Positions 1 to 11,308 of a DNA stretch of 64,000 nt are shown here, piece by piece. Position 1 is the stretch's first letter. Each line of letters starts with the position of its first letter. Where the stretch lies: assembly GCF_002127325.2 (NCBI RefSeq), contig NC_035448.2, forward strand, positions 6,596,915 to 6,660,914. The letters run 5' to 3'. This DNA comes from Helianthus annuus. Its lineage: Eukaryota > Streptophyta > Magnoliopsida > Asterales > Asteraceae. The notes under the pieces are model-generated. The model did no database searches and was not told the origin of the DNA. It saw only the letters and a program-made list of their open reading frames with translations. Position numbers and translations under genes: made by a program.

Positions 1-327
1 GAGTCGGATCCAAGTGATTCATCTTGTCTATCTGTTTTTATTTTTATTTTATTTTTCAGCATTTAGTTAGTTTTATTTTCTTAGTTTAAAAATCTTTTTC
101 TAACATTTTGATTTGATTAGACGTTGAGGATAAACCGGTACTAAAAGCTCTTGTGTCCTTGGACGACCTCGGTATCTTACCAACACTATACTACGTCCAC
201 GACGAGTGCACTTGCCCATATGTGTGTTTAGTGTTAGTAAATATCGTGTTTTATAAATTTAAAACTTGGCTAAAGTGTAAAAAGGGCTTAAAATATATAC
301 TTAAAACATATACACACTAGCACGCAT
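1..327. repeat. Direct repeat copy 1 (330-bp unit)
   Basis: First copy of the repeat beginning GAGTCGGATCCAAG. It shares the run TTGGACGACCTCGG and the AT-rich tail with 1491-1824, with scattered substitutions and small indels. Confidence 0.8.
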
Positions 328-374
328 CAGACCCCCCGACAGCATCTTCCCAAGCAAAAACAAGAGAACAGAAG

Positions 375-645
375 GCTGAACACGCCCCGTGCTCAGTGAG
401 CACGGGGGCGTACCCAAGTGTCTGCTGAAAAGACAAAGTTGTAGAAGCTTCTATCACCCACCACGGGGGCGTGCCCGGTGGACACGGGGCCGTGGTCAAT
501 TCTAAGATTCACAGAATCTAGGGAAATCTTGATAGTATAGATACGCTTCTGCACACGGGGTCATGCCCAGCGGACACGGGGGCGTGGTCAACTAATGCAG
601 ACAAACTGCAATTAATGAAGAAAGAGAAGGAGGATGGACACGGGG
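375..645. repeat. Dispersed CACGGGG(C/G)CGTG palindromic motifs
   Basis: At least five copies of CACGGGGGCGTG or CACGGGGCCGTG, often followed by CCC and GTGGAC, lie between 375 and 645, upstream of the TATA box at 670. They are near-palindromic and far more GC-rich than their surroundings. Confidence 0.7.
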
Positions 646-669
646 CCGTGCCCGAGCTGCTGTTCAGGC

Positions 670-677
670 TATAAATA
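670..677 (+). promoter_or_regulatory. Candidate TATA box (TATAAATA) of the LTR-like unit
   Basis: TATAAATA lies in GGCTATAAATAGCGG just downstream of the GC-rich motif cluster. Its plus orientation conflicts with the minus-strand reading of the element border, so the element orientation stays open. Confidence 0.4.
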
Positions 678-1219
678 GCGGTGCTTGGCTCATTTGCAAA
701 CCATCCCTTGGCACACCACCTCCACCACCACCACAACACCATCATCCACCACCATCATCCATCATAGAGTGTGTGAGTAGTCTCGGGATCCAAGATTGAT
801 CGTAAGAGTTCTTGACAATCAAAGGCCATGTTTGCCTAAGTCTCTTACATCACTTGGTGAAGACAAGTGTCTAGCGTAATACTTTTTATTTTTAATCTTT
901 TTGCACTTTTTATTTGGTTATGTATTAATGACTTTAATAACTAGTTTCTTATGTTGAAGGTGATTCTTATCGTTTGTCCGTGGTGTCTTGGCATTATTTT
1001 ACTGTCTATATAAAATAAAAGATTTTCACCATTCATATCTCCACGGTCTATATGGAGATATGTTGGCTACCTAGTTTGGTAAGAGTCTTGCCTTGTTCAG
1101 TGTATAGATCCTGCAAGGACCTGGGTCAAATTTAGTATGACCTCCTTCAATACCCACCGGTATTGGATGGCGGGGGTCCAAACTCTTTGATCCCCTCATA
1201 TGAAGCTACTATTAAAACT

Positions 1220-1430
1220 TTAACCCGGCTACTTAGGACTGTATCCCTGCCGACTCAGACTACTTAGCCGAGGGTAACGTCACCTTCAAAAGAGGGGCCT
1301 ACCACATTATGCATTAATAACTTAATTAATTATCTTTCAATAATCCGACCCTTTAGGATTGTATCCTTGCTGACTCAAACTACTGGGTTGAGGGTAACGT
1401 CACCTTCAAAAGAGGGGCCTACTACAATAA
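1220..1430. repeat. Two tandem units of about 119 bp
   Basis: A block containing TTAGGACTGTATCC and GAGGGTAACGTCACCTTC at 1220-1305 recurs diverged at 1340-1425. The period is about 119 bp. It lies in the untranslated part of the element. Confidence 0.7.
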
Positions 1431-1490
1431 CTAAGATAATCTCTTAAAAAGTGCAAAAGTGCGGAAATAATCAAAGGTTACACTACACAC

Positions 1491-1824
1491 GAGTCGGATC
1501 CAAGTGATTCATCTTGTCTATCTGTTTTTATTTTTATTTTATTTTTCAGCATTTTAGTTAGCTTTATTTTTCTAGTTTAAAAACTTTTTTTTTTCTAATT
1601 TTTGATTTGATTAGACGTTGAGGATAAACCGGTATTAAAAGCTCTTGTGTCCTTGGACGACCTCGGTATCTTACCAACACTATACTACGCTCACGATGGG
1701 TACACTTGCCCATATGTGTGTTTAGTGTTAGTAAATATCGTGTTTTATAAATTTAAAACTTGGCTATAAAGTGTAAAAGGGCTTAAAATATACATAAAAA
1801 ATATAGCACACTTCACGCACATCA
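1491..1824. repeat. Direct repeat copy 2 (330-bp unit)
   Basis: Second copy of the repeat at 1-327. Its right edge at 1824 is the junction with the RT coding sequence, so this edge is probably the true end of the inserted element. Confidence 0.8.
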
Positions 1825-4358
1825 ATGTGTGTCGACTACCGGGAACTAAACAAAATAACCATAAGGAATTTCGATCAGTTACAAGGGGCAAATTGGTTCT
1901 CAAAGATAGACTTACGTTCGGGATATCATCAAGTCAGGGTACGAGAAAAAGACATTGCAAAGACCGCATTTAGAACCCGATATGGACATTACGAGTTCCT
2001 AGTTGTGTCCTTTGGATTGACGAACGCACCAGCAGCGTTTATGGATCTTATGAATCGGGTATACCGACCCATGCTAGATAAATCTGTGATCGTGTTCATA
2101 GATGATATTCTAGTCTATTCGCGAAGTAAGGCTGAACATGCGAGACATTTGCGTGAAGTACTTGAAACTCTCCGTAAGGAAAAACTTTATGAGAAATTCT
2201 CAAAGTGTGCCTTCTGGCTCAGAGAGGTGCAGTTTCTGGGTCATGTGATCAATTCGGAAGGTGTTTTAGTAGATCCGTCAAAGATTGAGGCCGTAATGAA
2301 ATGTGTTTCCCCGAAAAATCCAACTGAAATAAGAAGTTTTCTAGGCCTCGCGGGGTACTACAGAAGGTTCATACAGGATTTCTCGAAGATAGCATTACCC
2401 TTAACAAAACTGACGAGGAAGAAAGAAAAGTTTGTGTGGGGTAAAGAACAGGAGGAAGCCTTTCGAATATTAAAGGAGAAACTGTCAAGTCCCCCGGTCT
2501 TGACATTACCGGATGGGACTGAAGACCTGGTTATATATTCAGACGCTTCACAGCAGGGCTTAGGTTGTGTTTTGATGCAAAGGGGAAGGGTTATCGCATA
2601 TGCTTCACGACAATTAAAACCCCATGAAGTAAACTACCCAACACACGATTTGAAATTGGCAGCGGTAGTGTTCGCCTTAAAGATTTGGAGGCATTATCTA
2701 TATGGTACGAGATGCACAATTTACTCGGACCACAAAAGCCTCAAATATTTCTTTGAACATAAAAACTTGAATATGAGGCAACGAAGATGGTTGGAACTGA
2801 TTAAAGATTACGATTGCGATATCCTTTACCACCTGGGAAACGCGAACGTGGTGGCGGACGCGTTAAGCCGAAAGGAGCCTCCACCTCCGATTCAAGTAAC
2901 ATCCATGAAGATGATAGTTACTTCACGTTTACTTGATATGATACGAGATTCCCAAATAAAGTCGCTTGGAGCGGAAGACCTAAAGAAAGAAAGAGTAAAA
3001 GGTATAGCCGATAAATTAGAAGAAATTTGACCAGACTCAAAACCAGATTCGGTCGAATTTGGATACCACGATTTTGCGAAATCAAGACCGCTCTACTCGA
3101 GGAGGCTCATAAGTCACGGTACTCAATTCATCCCGGGGCAACTAAGATGTACCGGGACTTGAAGACCAATTATTGGTGGCCGGGTATGAAACGCGATATT
3201 GTAAAGTATGTCTCGAAATGCTTAACATGCTCCCAAGTGAAAGCAGAACATCAAAAACCATACGGAGAGTTACAACCTTTGGAAATTCCGGTCTGGAAAT
3301 GGGAGGAGATAACTATGGATCTGGTAACCAAGCTTCCTAGAATGAAAAAGGGGCACGATACAATATGGGTAATCGTAGACCGACTCACAAAAAGTGCCCA
3401 CTTTTTACCTATTCGAGAAGCTTATTCTTCGGAAAGAATGGCAGAAGTTTACATGAATGAGATAATTTCTCGACACAGGGTGCTCGTGTCAATCGTCACA
3501 GATCGGGATACGAGATTCACCTCTCGTTATTGGCAAAAGTTTCATGAAAGTATGGGCACGAAGCTACACATAAGCACAGCCTATCACCCTCAGACTGATG
3601 GTCAATCAGAACGAACCATTCAAACGCTTGTTGATATGTTAAGAGCTTGTGCCTTAGATTTTGGCGGGAATTGGGATGACCATTTACCACTAGCAGAATT
3701 TTCATATAATAATAGCTATCATAGTGATATTCAAATGGCTCCCTATGAACTATTATACGGGAGGAAATGTAGAACTCCTGTGTGTTGGGGCGAAGTTGGA
3801 CAGAGAGAACTTGCGCCAAGTGATTTAATAGCAGTGACGAATGAAAAGATTGATTTGATTAGAGCCTGACTGAAGGCAGCCCAGGATCGGCAAAAAGCTT
3901 ATGCGGATAAGAGGAGACGTCCTATCGAGTTTCAAGTCGGAGATTATGTTCTGCTGAAGGTATATCCATGGAAGGGTATAATCCGTTTCCGCAAATAGGG
4001 TAAGTTAGGCCCTCGTTATATTGGACCGTTTAAAATCTTGGCTCGAGTTGGAAGGGTTGCATATCGATTAGAATTACCACCTACGCTAGACGGGATTCAC
4101 AATACCTTCAACGTATCGCAGTTGAGGAAGTGCCTTGCGGATGAAACAACATTAGTGCCTCTCGATGACATCGAGTTGGACGAGGGGTTAAATTATGTCG
4201 AAAGACCAATAGCCATTAAAGACGCTAAGGTGAAGAATCTTCGCAACAAAGCCGTTAGACAAGTATTGGTTCAATGGCAACACAGAAAAGGGTCGGAACA
4301 TACATGGGAAGCGGAAGATGAAATGAGGAAACACTATCCTTTTCTCATCGGTATGTAA
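1825..4358 (+). pseudogene. Chromovirus (Ty3/gypsy) pol: RT, RNase H, integrase, chromodomain; broken
   Basis: This is the 3' part of a Ty3/gypsy polyprotein of the chromovirus type, which copies RNA into DNA and inserts it. The reading starts inside RT at [10 protein letters not shown], because the 5' half is cut off by the insertion ending at 1824. RT has the FIDD catalytic box near 2098. RNase H ([10 protein letters not shown]) follows near 2540, then the integrase zinc region ([11 protein letters not shown], near 3220), [16 protein letters not shown] and [11 protein letters not shown], then a C-terminal chromodomain-like segment ending PFLIGM. The usual ten residues between the YRELNK box and FDQLQG are missing, an in-frame loss of about 30 nt. 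The frame shifts near 3027, and stops interrupt integrase at 3867-3869 and 3996-3998. It is clearly dead. Clade Tekay/Del is likely from motif similarity and is inference. Confidence 0.93.
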
Positions 4359-4399
4359 ATCTTTGAGTTTGATATGTGTTCAGGTTTCGGGGACGAAAC

Positions 4400-4420
4400 C
4401 TCTTTTAAGGGGGGTAGACT
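4400..4420 (+). other. Polypurine tract and pre-PPT hairpin of chromovirus 1
   Basis: After the pol stop, a near-palindrome (GTTTCGGGGACGAAAC, 4384-4399) is followed by the purine run AAGGGGGGTAGA directly before the LTR at 4421. This is the expected site for plus-strand priming. Confidence 0.7.
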
Positions 4421-6105
4421 TGTAACACCGCAAAACGTTTACTAGATACAAGTTATAAATAATAAATGGATGATGTTTAAATTAAAAAGATAAATGAACT
4501 TGAGGGACTAAAGATGAAATATGTCAAAACTATAGTAAATATAAAAACAGGATTTTTATTAAACCCACACACAGAGTGTGTGTGGGGTTCTGGTCGATCG
4601 AACAGGAGAGGAGCAAGGGTGAAAACCCTAGCTTTACAAATTTCACAAGATTCAATAGAAATTTTAAGGAAATCGAAAGCATAATCAGCAAATGACAAGC
4701 TCCTAAACCTGTTCTTCGAAGTGGTAAGTTCAATTTCATGATTTAGTGAATTATAGAAAAAGGGGTCCTAACCCAATCATGAATTATGATATGAAAATTG
4801 GTAAAGCTGAGTTATGATTACGAAATAGGATGGAACAATGGTTAATTTTAGCATCTTTAATTTAATTTTAACAAAAACTCATTTGATGAAAAGATAGCAT
4901 GGGTAGGATGATCATGTAGTGTCATGCATGTGAATTATAGATGAATATTTCTGTTGATGATGTATAGACACTAGATAAATTGATATAGAATGAGGTTTGC
5001 TTGATTATTGTTGAATAATTAAAAGAACTAGCTTAAAAACATGTTTTAGTTAATTTTGTAAATGTCCCGAAAATGCAAAACCCGCCAAGTGTTTGATAAA
5101 ATGCTTAAAAGAATAATATGTATAATTTGGAAGATGAATGAATGAGATTTAGATGTACTAAATAAACGAATGAATGTGTTCTTATAGGCGTGAAGGAAGA
5201 AGGTTCCAATACTAGGAAATCGGAAGGTTCACAAGATCGCGGTACGTTCGTGTACACCATATTTCTATTATGTTGTCATACGTATACTATTTCCAATTGT
5301 ATTGTGTTGTATGCTAGAATTATGATATTTGAATCTATGGTTGTTTGGAAGTAAAAAGTAACATCCGTCATAAACAGATTGTGAGAAATGAATAAGTTAT
5401 GATGTTGAATGCATCATATCCGGTTCATTCTAGTCGAACCGGATATGGGAAGTTAAGTACGTAACGAATGAAGGTCTACTCGATCCGTCCTTTTCGGATT
5501 GGAGAGTAAGTGTATGTAAGGAATATGTTCATTCGTCATGAACGAATCGAATGGAAGTTATGTTAAAAATACTAGTATCCGTCGATAGCGGGTATGTTAA
5601 GAAAGGTATGTTTGGTCTCTACATTGAGGCGAGCATGTAAGGAACCGTCTAACGGTTAGTAATGTAGTTGAATGATGTAAGGCCGTGATAGAGAGGAATC
5701 GGTTTATTAGTTAATTTTGTTAGTGAAGAGATACTAACTTATTTGTTTATGTTGAATGTAGGTAAATCCTCAACCTAGGCGGTCAGACAATTTGGAATGA
5801 GCGCACTTGATCTACGCCCACTACATGCTTCCGTCATAAGTTATTTTAACGTGGTCTTAATTTTTGGTCTTATGTACTTCAACTTATGTAGTATTTTGAT
5901 GTCCTTATGGTTTGGATAAAAACTTAGTAGTGGTAGTCTTGTTGTAAACAATGTAAACGTTCCGTTTTGGGTTTTTGTCAAGGGTGTTTTATGTTGAAAT
6001 GGTTTACCGTATAAAACAGGTGTTAGTGGTCTATGTACGAACGGGTCATGCCGGAAATTTTAAAAATTTATCCTCCATGTTAAGATCTTTTGAAAATGAT
6101 AAGTT
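4421..6105 (+). repeat. 3' LTR of chromovirus 1 (right end uncertain)
   Basis: The LTR begins TGTAACACCG right after the polypurine tract. Sequence up to about 6105 is noncoding and contains CCACACACAGAGTGTGTG at 4564. The right edge could not be fixed: no clear terminal CA or 5-bp duplication was seen before the next pol fragment begins at 6118. Confidence 0.6.
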
Positions 6106-6117
6106 AGGGACTTTTCA

Positions 6118-7665
6118 GATTATGATTTTAATATCCAGTATCACGTAGGAAAGGCTACTGTAGTTGCTGATGCTTTAAGTTTAAAGTATCATGAAAAGCC
6201 AAAAAGAGTTCGTTCTCTTAAATTAAATCTACAGATAGATTTAAATGAACAGATTAGAGAAGCACAGGAATCAGTAATCAAGTATGATACTGAAAAATTG
6301 AAAGGAATGATTAAGTTTGTATTAGAACAAGGAACAGATGGAATTTGGAGATTCCATAAGGAAAGGATTTGGATACCGAAACGAGGAAACCTACGCCACC
6401 GAATATTAGAGGAAGCCCATAAGTCTAAGTATACGATACATCCTGGAAATGATAAAATGTACCAAGACTTAAGAAAGAATTTTTGGTGGATAGGAATGAA
6501 AAAGGATATAGCAGCTTATGTTGCCAAATGTCTAACCTGTTCACAGGTTAAAGCTGAACATCAGAAACCCTCAGGTTTATTGCAATAGTTAGAAATGCCG
6601 GTGTGGAAATGGGAATTGATAACAATGGATTTTGTTACCAAATTACCCAAGACAAGAAAAGGTAATGATACAATTTGGGTGATTGTAGACAGGCTAACCA
6701 AGTCAACTAATTTCTTACCAATGAAGGAAACTTTCAGTATGGAACAATTAGCCAAGTTGTATGTAAATGAAATAGTTTCATTGCACGGAATTCCTTTATC
6801 AATTGTTTCTGATAGAGATAGCTGTTTTACCTCTCATTTTTGGACTAGTTTCCAAAAAGCAACCGGAACCAAGCTAAATCTAAGCACCACTTATCATCCT
6901 CAAACGGACGGACAAAGCGAAAGGACAATTCAGACAATAGAAGATATGCTTAGAGCTTGTGTAATTGATTTCGGAGGAAGTTGGGACGATCATCTACCAT
7001 TAATAGAATTTTCTTACAATAACAACTATCATACCAGTATCAATGTTGCACCATTCGAAGCACTTTATGGACGAAAGTGTCGTACCCTAGTCTGTTGGGC
7101 AGAAATTGGAGAAAAGCAATTATCTGGACCCGAGATAGTACAAGAAACAACAGACAAGATCATTCAAGTAAAAGAAAGACTGAAAGCAGCATGTGATCGA
7201 CAAAAGAGTTATGCTAACAACAGACGGAAACCGTTGGAATTTCAGGTAGAAGATAAAGTCTTATTAAAGGTTTCTCCTTGGAAAGGAGTGGTAAGATTTA
7301 TCAAAAGAGGAAAGCTAAGCCCCAGGTATGTTGGACCCTTCGAGATTATCAGAAGGATAGGACCGGTAACTTATCAGCTATAACTGCCAGAAGAAATGGC
7401 AGGAGTACATGATGTATTTCATGTGTTTAATCTCAAAAAGTGTTTAGCCGATAAATCATTAGTAGTACCTCTTAAGGACATAGAGGTAAATGAAAAGCTT
7501 AAGTTTGTAGAGAAGCCTTTACAGATTGAAGACATAAAAGTCAAGAATCTCAAACACAAGAGACTAGTTCTAATCAAAGTAAAATGGGATTCCAAGAGAT
7601 GACTAGAATACACATGGGAGCTTGAATCAGAGATGCAGAGGAAATACCCACACCTATTCCAGTAG
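6118..7665 (+). pseudogene. Second chromovirus pol fragment: RNase H tail, integrase, chromodomain; broken
   Basis: A single reading frame runs from the end of RNase H ([13 protein letters not shown], then VADALS) through the integrase zinc region ([11 protein letters not shown] near 6530) and core ([28 protein letters not shown]) to a chromodomain-like tail ending PHLFQ. Three nonsense codons interrupt it: 6586-6588, 7381-7383 and 7600-7602. No frameshift is needed after 6118. RT, protease and gag are absent. It differs clearly from the pol at 1825-4358 at many residues, so it is another element and not a tandem copy. Its 5' side abuts the LTR of chromovirus 1, so that element may have inserted here, or the two may have been joined by deletion. 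Confidence 0.92.
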
Positions 7666-7689
7666 ACCTCGAGGACGAGTTCTAAAACC

Positions 7690-7701
7690 AGGTGGGGAGG
7701 A
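7690..7701 (+). other. Polypurine tract of chromovirus 2
   Basis: AGGTGGGGAGGA precedes the LTR at 7702, a short distance after the pol stop. A decayed CTCGAGGACGAG hairpin lies at 7669-7680. Confidence 0.65.
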
Positions 7702-9038
7702 TATAACAACCCTCCTAAAATATTTCCGACACTCCAAAAATATTTAGAATGTCCCTATACGTCCTAAAATACACCCCGTATACGAAAACCGGTCCCAAAA
7801 TACCTTTATATAATTAAAAATAAATAAAAACAATTATTTAAGTTTGTTGCGGGCCGCGACAGACTACACGTGAAGCCTACGCGGGGCGTGACAGCCTAGC
7901 TACACAGCCTCACCCTGAGCTGCCACGTGGCAGTCTCGTGTCGAGTCTAGTGTCCGAATCAGCAACCCTAGGGCCTACCCTAGTTGGCGTCGCGGGCCGC
8001 GAAGCCCTCTTTGGTTTCCGTCGTAGGGAGCGACAAGGTCATGGATCAGCCCTATAAATAGAGTCGAGGGCCCAGTTCACAAACCGTTCATCACACAACT
8101 TTCTCTCTAAATTTCTTATAGTACAAGTAATTCCCGGGCATTATACCCATTAAAATAACGAAGTTCTGCCTCGTTGTAAGTATCATAATCCCAGTTACGT
8201 ATTAGATACGCTGCCCGATTGATCTAGCGCTCCGTAACGGCTGTTGAGGCTCTGCCCGACGTAGTCGTTGGAGTTCTGTCTCGGGGAGGGTATACCTAAT
8301 GTAAAATTGGGTTATTATACTAACGCGTGTGCATTATTTAAAATTTATAGATTATAGCCAGGAAGCCACAAGAAATTACCTAAAGTAGCAATGTGAGTAA
8401 TCTCCTTTTTGTAAACCTTTTTGCAAACTGTTTTTACATAACTTTAAATATTTTAAATTATAAATAGTAGTGATTGAGTCTTTGTAATTCTTCAATTATT
8501 GCCGGTATGTTGGGGTTTTGTATACAAAATGTGGAACACGTTACCATTGGACAACGAGATAGCCAATGTGTAATATGACCCACCAGTCAGGATTGACAGT
8601 ACTGAATGCGTAATTGTGTAGAAATAAACATTGTAAACGCTCTCAATACTGTTAAATTGGGATTCACTCAGCAGCATTTCCCTCTGACAAAATATTTTTA
8701 AACGCGTTTCAGGTAGGAAAATGTGAAAGCCAACTAGAAGCGAGCTGAACAGCACTAAAGGCTTGGAAAAGTGGCTATAAAGGTTACCTAAATAAAGAAG
8801 ATGTTTTATTTCAATAAAATAGGGTTTATCCCTATAAATTTGTTTGTAACAAAAAAAAAACCTTGGATTTTATCCCAACATAATTATTATAAAATGTGGT
8901 GTTTTACTCTGATAAAATATTTTCTAACCACGGTCCTAATAAAATTTCTGCTGCCAAATAATAACAAACACCGATACCACCATCTATAAGTAGGCCGTGG
9001 CCGCCCGCCTACCGAGACAGGGGTCAAGGGTTGCGACA
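7702..9038 (+). repeat. 3' LTR of chromovirus 2
   Basis: The LTR starts TATAACAACCC (expected TGTAACAACCC, one base changed) after the polypurine tract. It probably ends GGGTTGCGACA at 9038, giving about 1.34 kb. A GC-rich segment near 7850-8040 precedes a TATAAATA at 8053-8060. The right border is inferred from the terminal CA, because the 5' LTR is not in the window for comparison. Confidence 0.6.
8053..8060 (+). promoter_or_regulatory. LTR TATA box (TATAAATA)
   Basis: TATAAATA in CCCTATAAATAGAGTCG, about 350 bp into the LTR. This is a usual place for a retroelement core promoter. Confidence 0.5.
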
Positions 9039-9919
9039 TGTAATGGTGTGGTTAGGGCCTCCACGGTAAAAACCACGCCCCTCACCGTATGGTATAAAAG
9101 CGGGTTGGTTAATGATAATTGAGGTGGGACTCAAAGACCATCATGTGACCCTATTTTTTTGTCGGATGTAAAGGGGGGCCTTGTTTTATATATTTGGGAG
9201 CATTTCATACGACACGTGCGTGTTCTGGATAAGTTGAAACCTAAAAGTCTAAAATTCATTCAATTTTTACTTTAGTACTAAAATACTAATTAAATATTTG
9301 TAAAACAAGTTAACATCACTTTTGTTGTAGACTTTGAAATGCTACTTACGTTTATTCGAATTTGATGAATTTATTTTTCAAGAATGTCAATTGTAACAAC
9401 ACATAATAATCAAACTTTTAATTTACTTTTTTAAGTAAGTTTTTAATCATCATTAACAACACGGTTTATTATTTGAGACAGTTTTACACTATGTTTTGAA
9501 ACCAACTTATCGGTTAGTTCAATCGATTACACCGAAATCATTAATATAGGACCATGCGCAAACAATGCGGTCAGTTTTTGAACCTAGCAAAAGAAAAGCT
9601 ATTGAAAAGCGAAGAAAAACCAGCCGTTGTTGACATGCTAGCTTTTGAACTAAATTCACTTTATTAAATTATTTAAACTGCTAAACAGGTGATGTAGTTG
9701 TTTCAATATTCAGCATGTTTCAAAACACGAGTAAAACTTTATAAAACTATATAAAGAAGTAAAAAATGTAAATAGTTGTAAAGTTCAAAGCACCCAAAAT
9801 GGACTCCAAGGTGGAACACCAAACAGTCAATTTACAGAAACATAATGAAAAAAAAACATCAATAGAAAAACCTTTTTTTCTCAAAAAACTTATTAATTAA
9901 ACTTTATTTTGGTTTAAGG
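9039..9919. other. AT-rich intergenic spacer
   Basis: No coding motif, RNA gene or clear repeat was recognised. The first 100 bp are GC-richer (CCACGGTAAAAACCACGCCC); the rest is AT-rich with homopolymer runs. Confidence 0.5.
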
Positions 9920-10210
9920 AAAAACGGGTTTGTAGCTGGTCAAGCAGCAAGAAAGGCAGAATCGAAGAAAGTTGACAAGCACGCTAAAGCTTGTGCAGAG
10001 AACCAGCATGTTTTTGTCCCTTTTGCCTTTGACACATTTGGCCCTCTAGCGTCAGAAGCTATCCAATTCCTGACCAGGGTCCAACGGGTCATCCACAACA
10101 ATTGCTCGGCACCAAGGGGACGAGATTTTGTCTTTGGCAGATTAGGGTTTGCCATTCAGAAAGGGGTGGCGGCATAGCTTGTTGCTCGTCTACCTTTTGT
10201 TTTGATCTAA
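9920..10210 (+). pseudogene. Relic of a repeated plant ORF with AAQLVARLP-like end
   Basis: One plus-strand frame reads GFVAGQAARKAESKK, then FVPFAFDTFGPLASEA, RVQRV, and RLGFAIQKGVAA, a stop at 10175-10177, then LVARLP. From memory this resembles the tail of a protein found many times in plant genomes and often annotated as reverse-transcriptase-like, so a retroelement source is likely but not shown. The stop fits a single C-to-T change in a Gln codon. The stretch has no start and no upstream domain. I am confident that it is coding-derived, and much less sure of the family. Confidence 0.45.
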
Positions 10211-10457
10211 CTTGGCAAATATGAATGAAAAATATTTGCCGTTGGAAAAAAAAAAAACTTTATTTTGGATTTAAAATTCCGCAAACCAAAACATGTCTCA
10301 AAGACTTGAAAATGACCAAAAAAAAAATTGACACATAAAAAACAATCATTAAAATTAACAAAAGTGTTCCATTTGCACATATAAAGAACTAGGTAAAACC
10401 AAATATCGTGCATGTTTGACCATTTCGAAACTAAATGCACGCACAAAGTGGTGAACA

Positions 10458-10474
10458 TGGATTTCCCTAATTCT
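10458..10474. repeat. Target site duplication, left copy (17 bp)
   Basis: TGGATTTCCCTAATTCT, identical to 10788-10804. It flanks the SINE. Confidence 0.9.
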
Positions 10475-10787
10475 TTTTTTTTTAACGGTCAACGAATCCT
10501 CCAAATGGGTTACTGGCGAAATTCACCGCATCGGGATACACTCGCCTTCCGAACCGGGGAAAACCCTCACCTAGGGCCGAAGCCCGTGAACACTCGCCCG
10601 AAGGCACGACAGTGCGGTGAGGTAAAACCCGCTCAGTTCAAGGATCGAACTAGCGATCGCCGCCTACTCGCCTAGTCTCCCATCATCACCAGGTGCCGCA
10701 GAAACTAAATGCTAGGGGTAGGAATTGAACTTGGGTCACTTGGAACACAAGGTCTCTCCCTTACCACTCCACCACTAGCTCATTGGC
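10475..10787 (-). mobile_element. tRNA-derived SINE, minus strand
   Basis: This 313-bp insertion is bracketed by a perfect 17-bp target duplication. Read on the minus strand it begins GCCAATGAGCTAGTGG and soon shows an A-box-like stretch (TGGAGTGGTAAGG) and a B-box-like stretch (AGTTCAATTCC), the internal RNA polymerase III promoter of tRNA-derived SINEs. It ends in an A run, seen as T at 10475-10483 on the plus strand. It codes for nothing and depends on LINE proteins for movement. The duplication is intact, so the insertion is not very old. Confidence 0.88.
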
Positions 10788-10804
10788 TGGATTTCCCTAA
10801 TTCT
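10788..10804. repeat. Target site duplication, right copy (17 bp)
   Basis: Matches 10458-10474 base for base and lies directly upstream of the SINE 5' end. Confidence 0.9.
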
Positions 10805-11308
10805 ATATGTTCGTCTCCTTTAGACGTGTACCGTTGATTGATTAATTTAATATGTATATACATATATCGATACGTTCTTGGACTTCTACACCAGTAGTTC
10901 ATTGTATGTCATGACTCATGTTATCAAATATCATTTTAAGTCCCAAGTGACAAATCACATATGCATATACATCTCACTCTTATCTTTTCTAAATACATGT
11001 AATAATAATACTTATAATAATAGTTATTAGTATTATTATTATTATTATTTCAAGGATCGTGTCTATTGTATGAAAATTTTCAATCTTATAATTATCACAA
11101 AATATAATCTCAACACAAAAAAAGCCAGTTAAAGGCATGTAAAAAGTGCCACTAAAAGATCATGTACATGGGTGGCACGTAAAAAGAGTAAGTGTTATTT
11201 TTTTAATGACTAAACTTGTAAATCATAGTTATTGAACCTTTGATCTATCTTATCCTAAATTTTATATAACTCATCAATATTACTGGGCTATTCCCAAGTG
11301 GGTAGTAA
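10805..11308. other. Intergenic spacer with AAT/ATT-rich stretch
   Basis: No gene was recognised. An imperfect AAT/ATT microsatellite lies at about 11000-11050. Confidence 0.5.

Larger units (their letters stand above)
1..1824 (-). mobile_element. LTR-like retroelement segment inserted in chromovirus pol, truncated by window start
   Basis: Positions 1-327 and 1491-1824 are near-identical direct repeats (both begin GAGTCGGATCCAAG), with 1.16 kb between them. The unit ends abruptly where RT coding sequence begins at 1825, so it is an insertion whose other border lies left of the window. No coding capacity was seen. The middle part has GC-rich palindromic motifs, a TATA box and a later duplicated block, which suits LTR plus untranslated leader. 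Read on the minus strand the right border begins TGATGTGCG, a plausible element end. The repeats resemble Ty3/gypsy LTR material I associate with Asteraceae, but the family is not established here. Confidence 0.5.

Noticed and set aside
317..745. Two minus-strand frames with Pro- and Trp-rich starts
   Set aside because: They lie in the GC-rich palindrome cluster of an LTR-like unit and resemble no protein.
10475..10787. A functional tRNA gene on the minus strand
   Set aside because: A- and B-box-like sequences are present but no cloverleaf could be drawn; the A tail and 17-bp duplication show a SINE.
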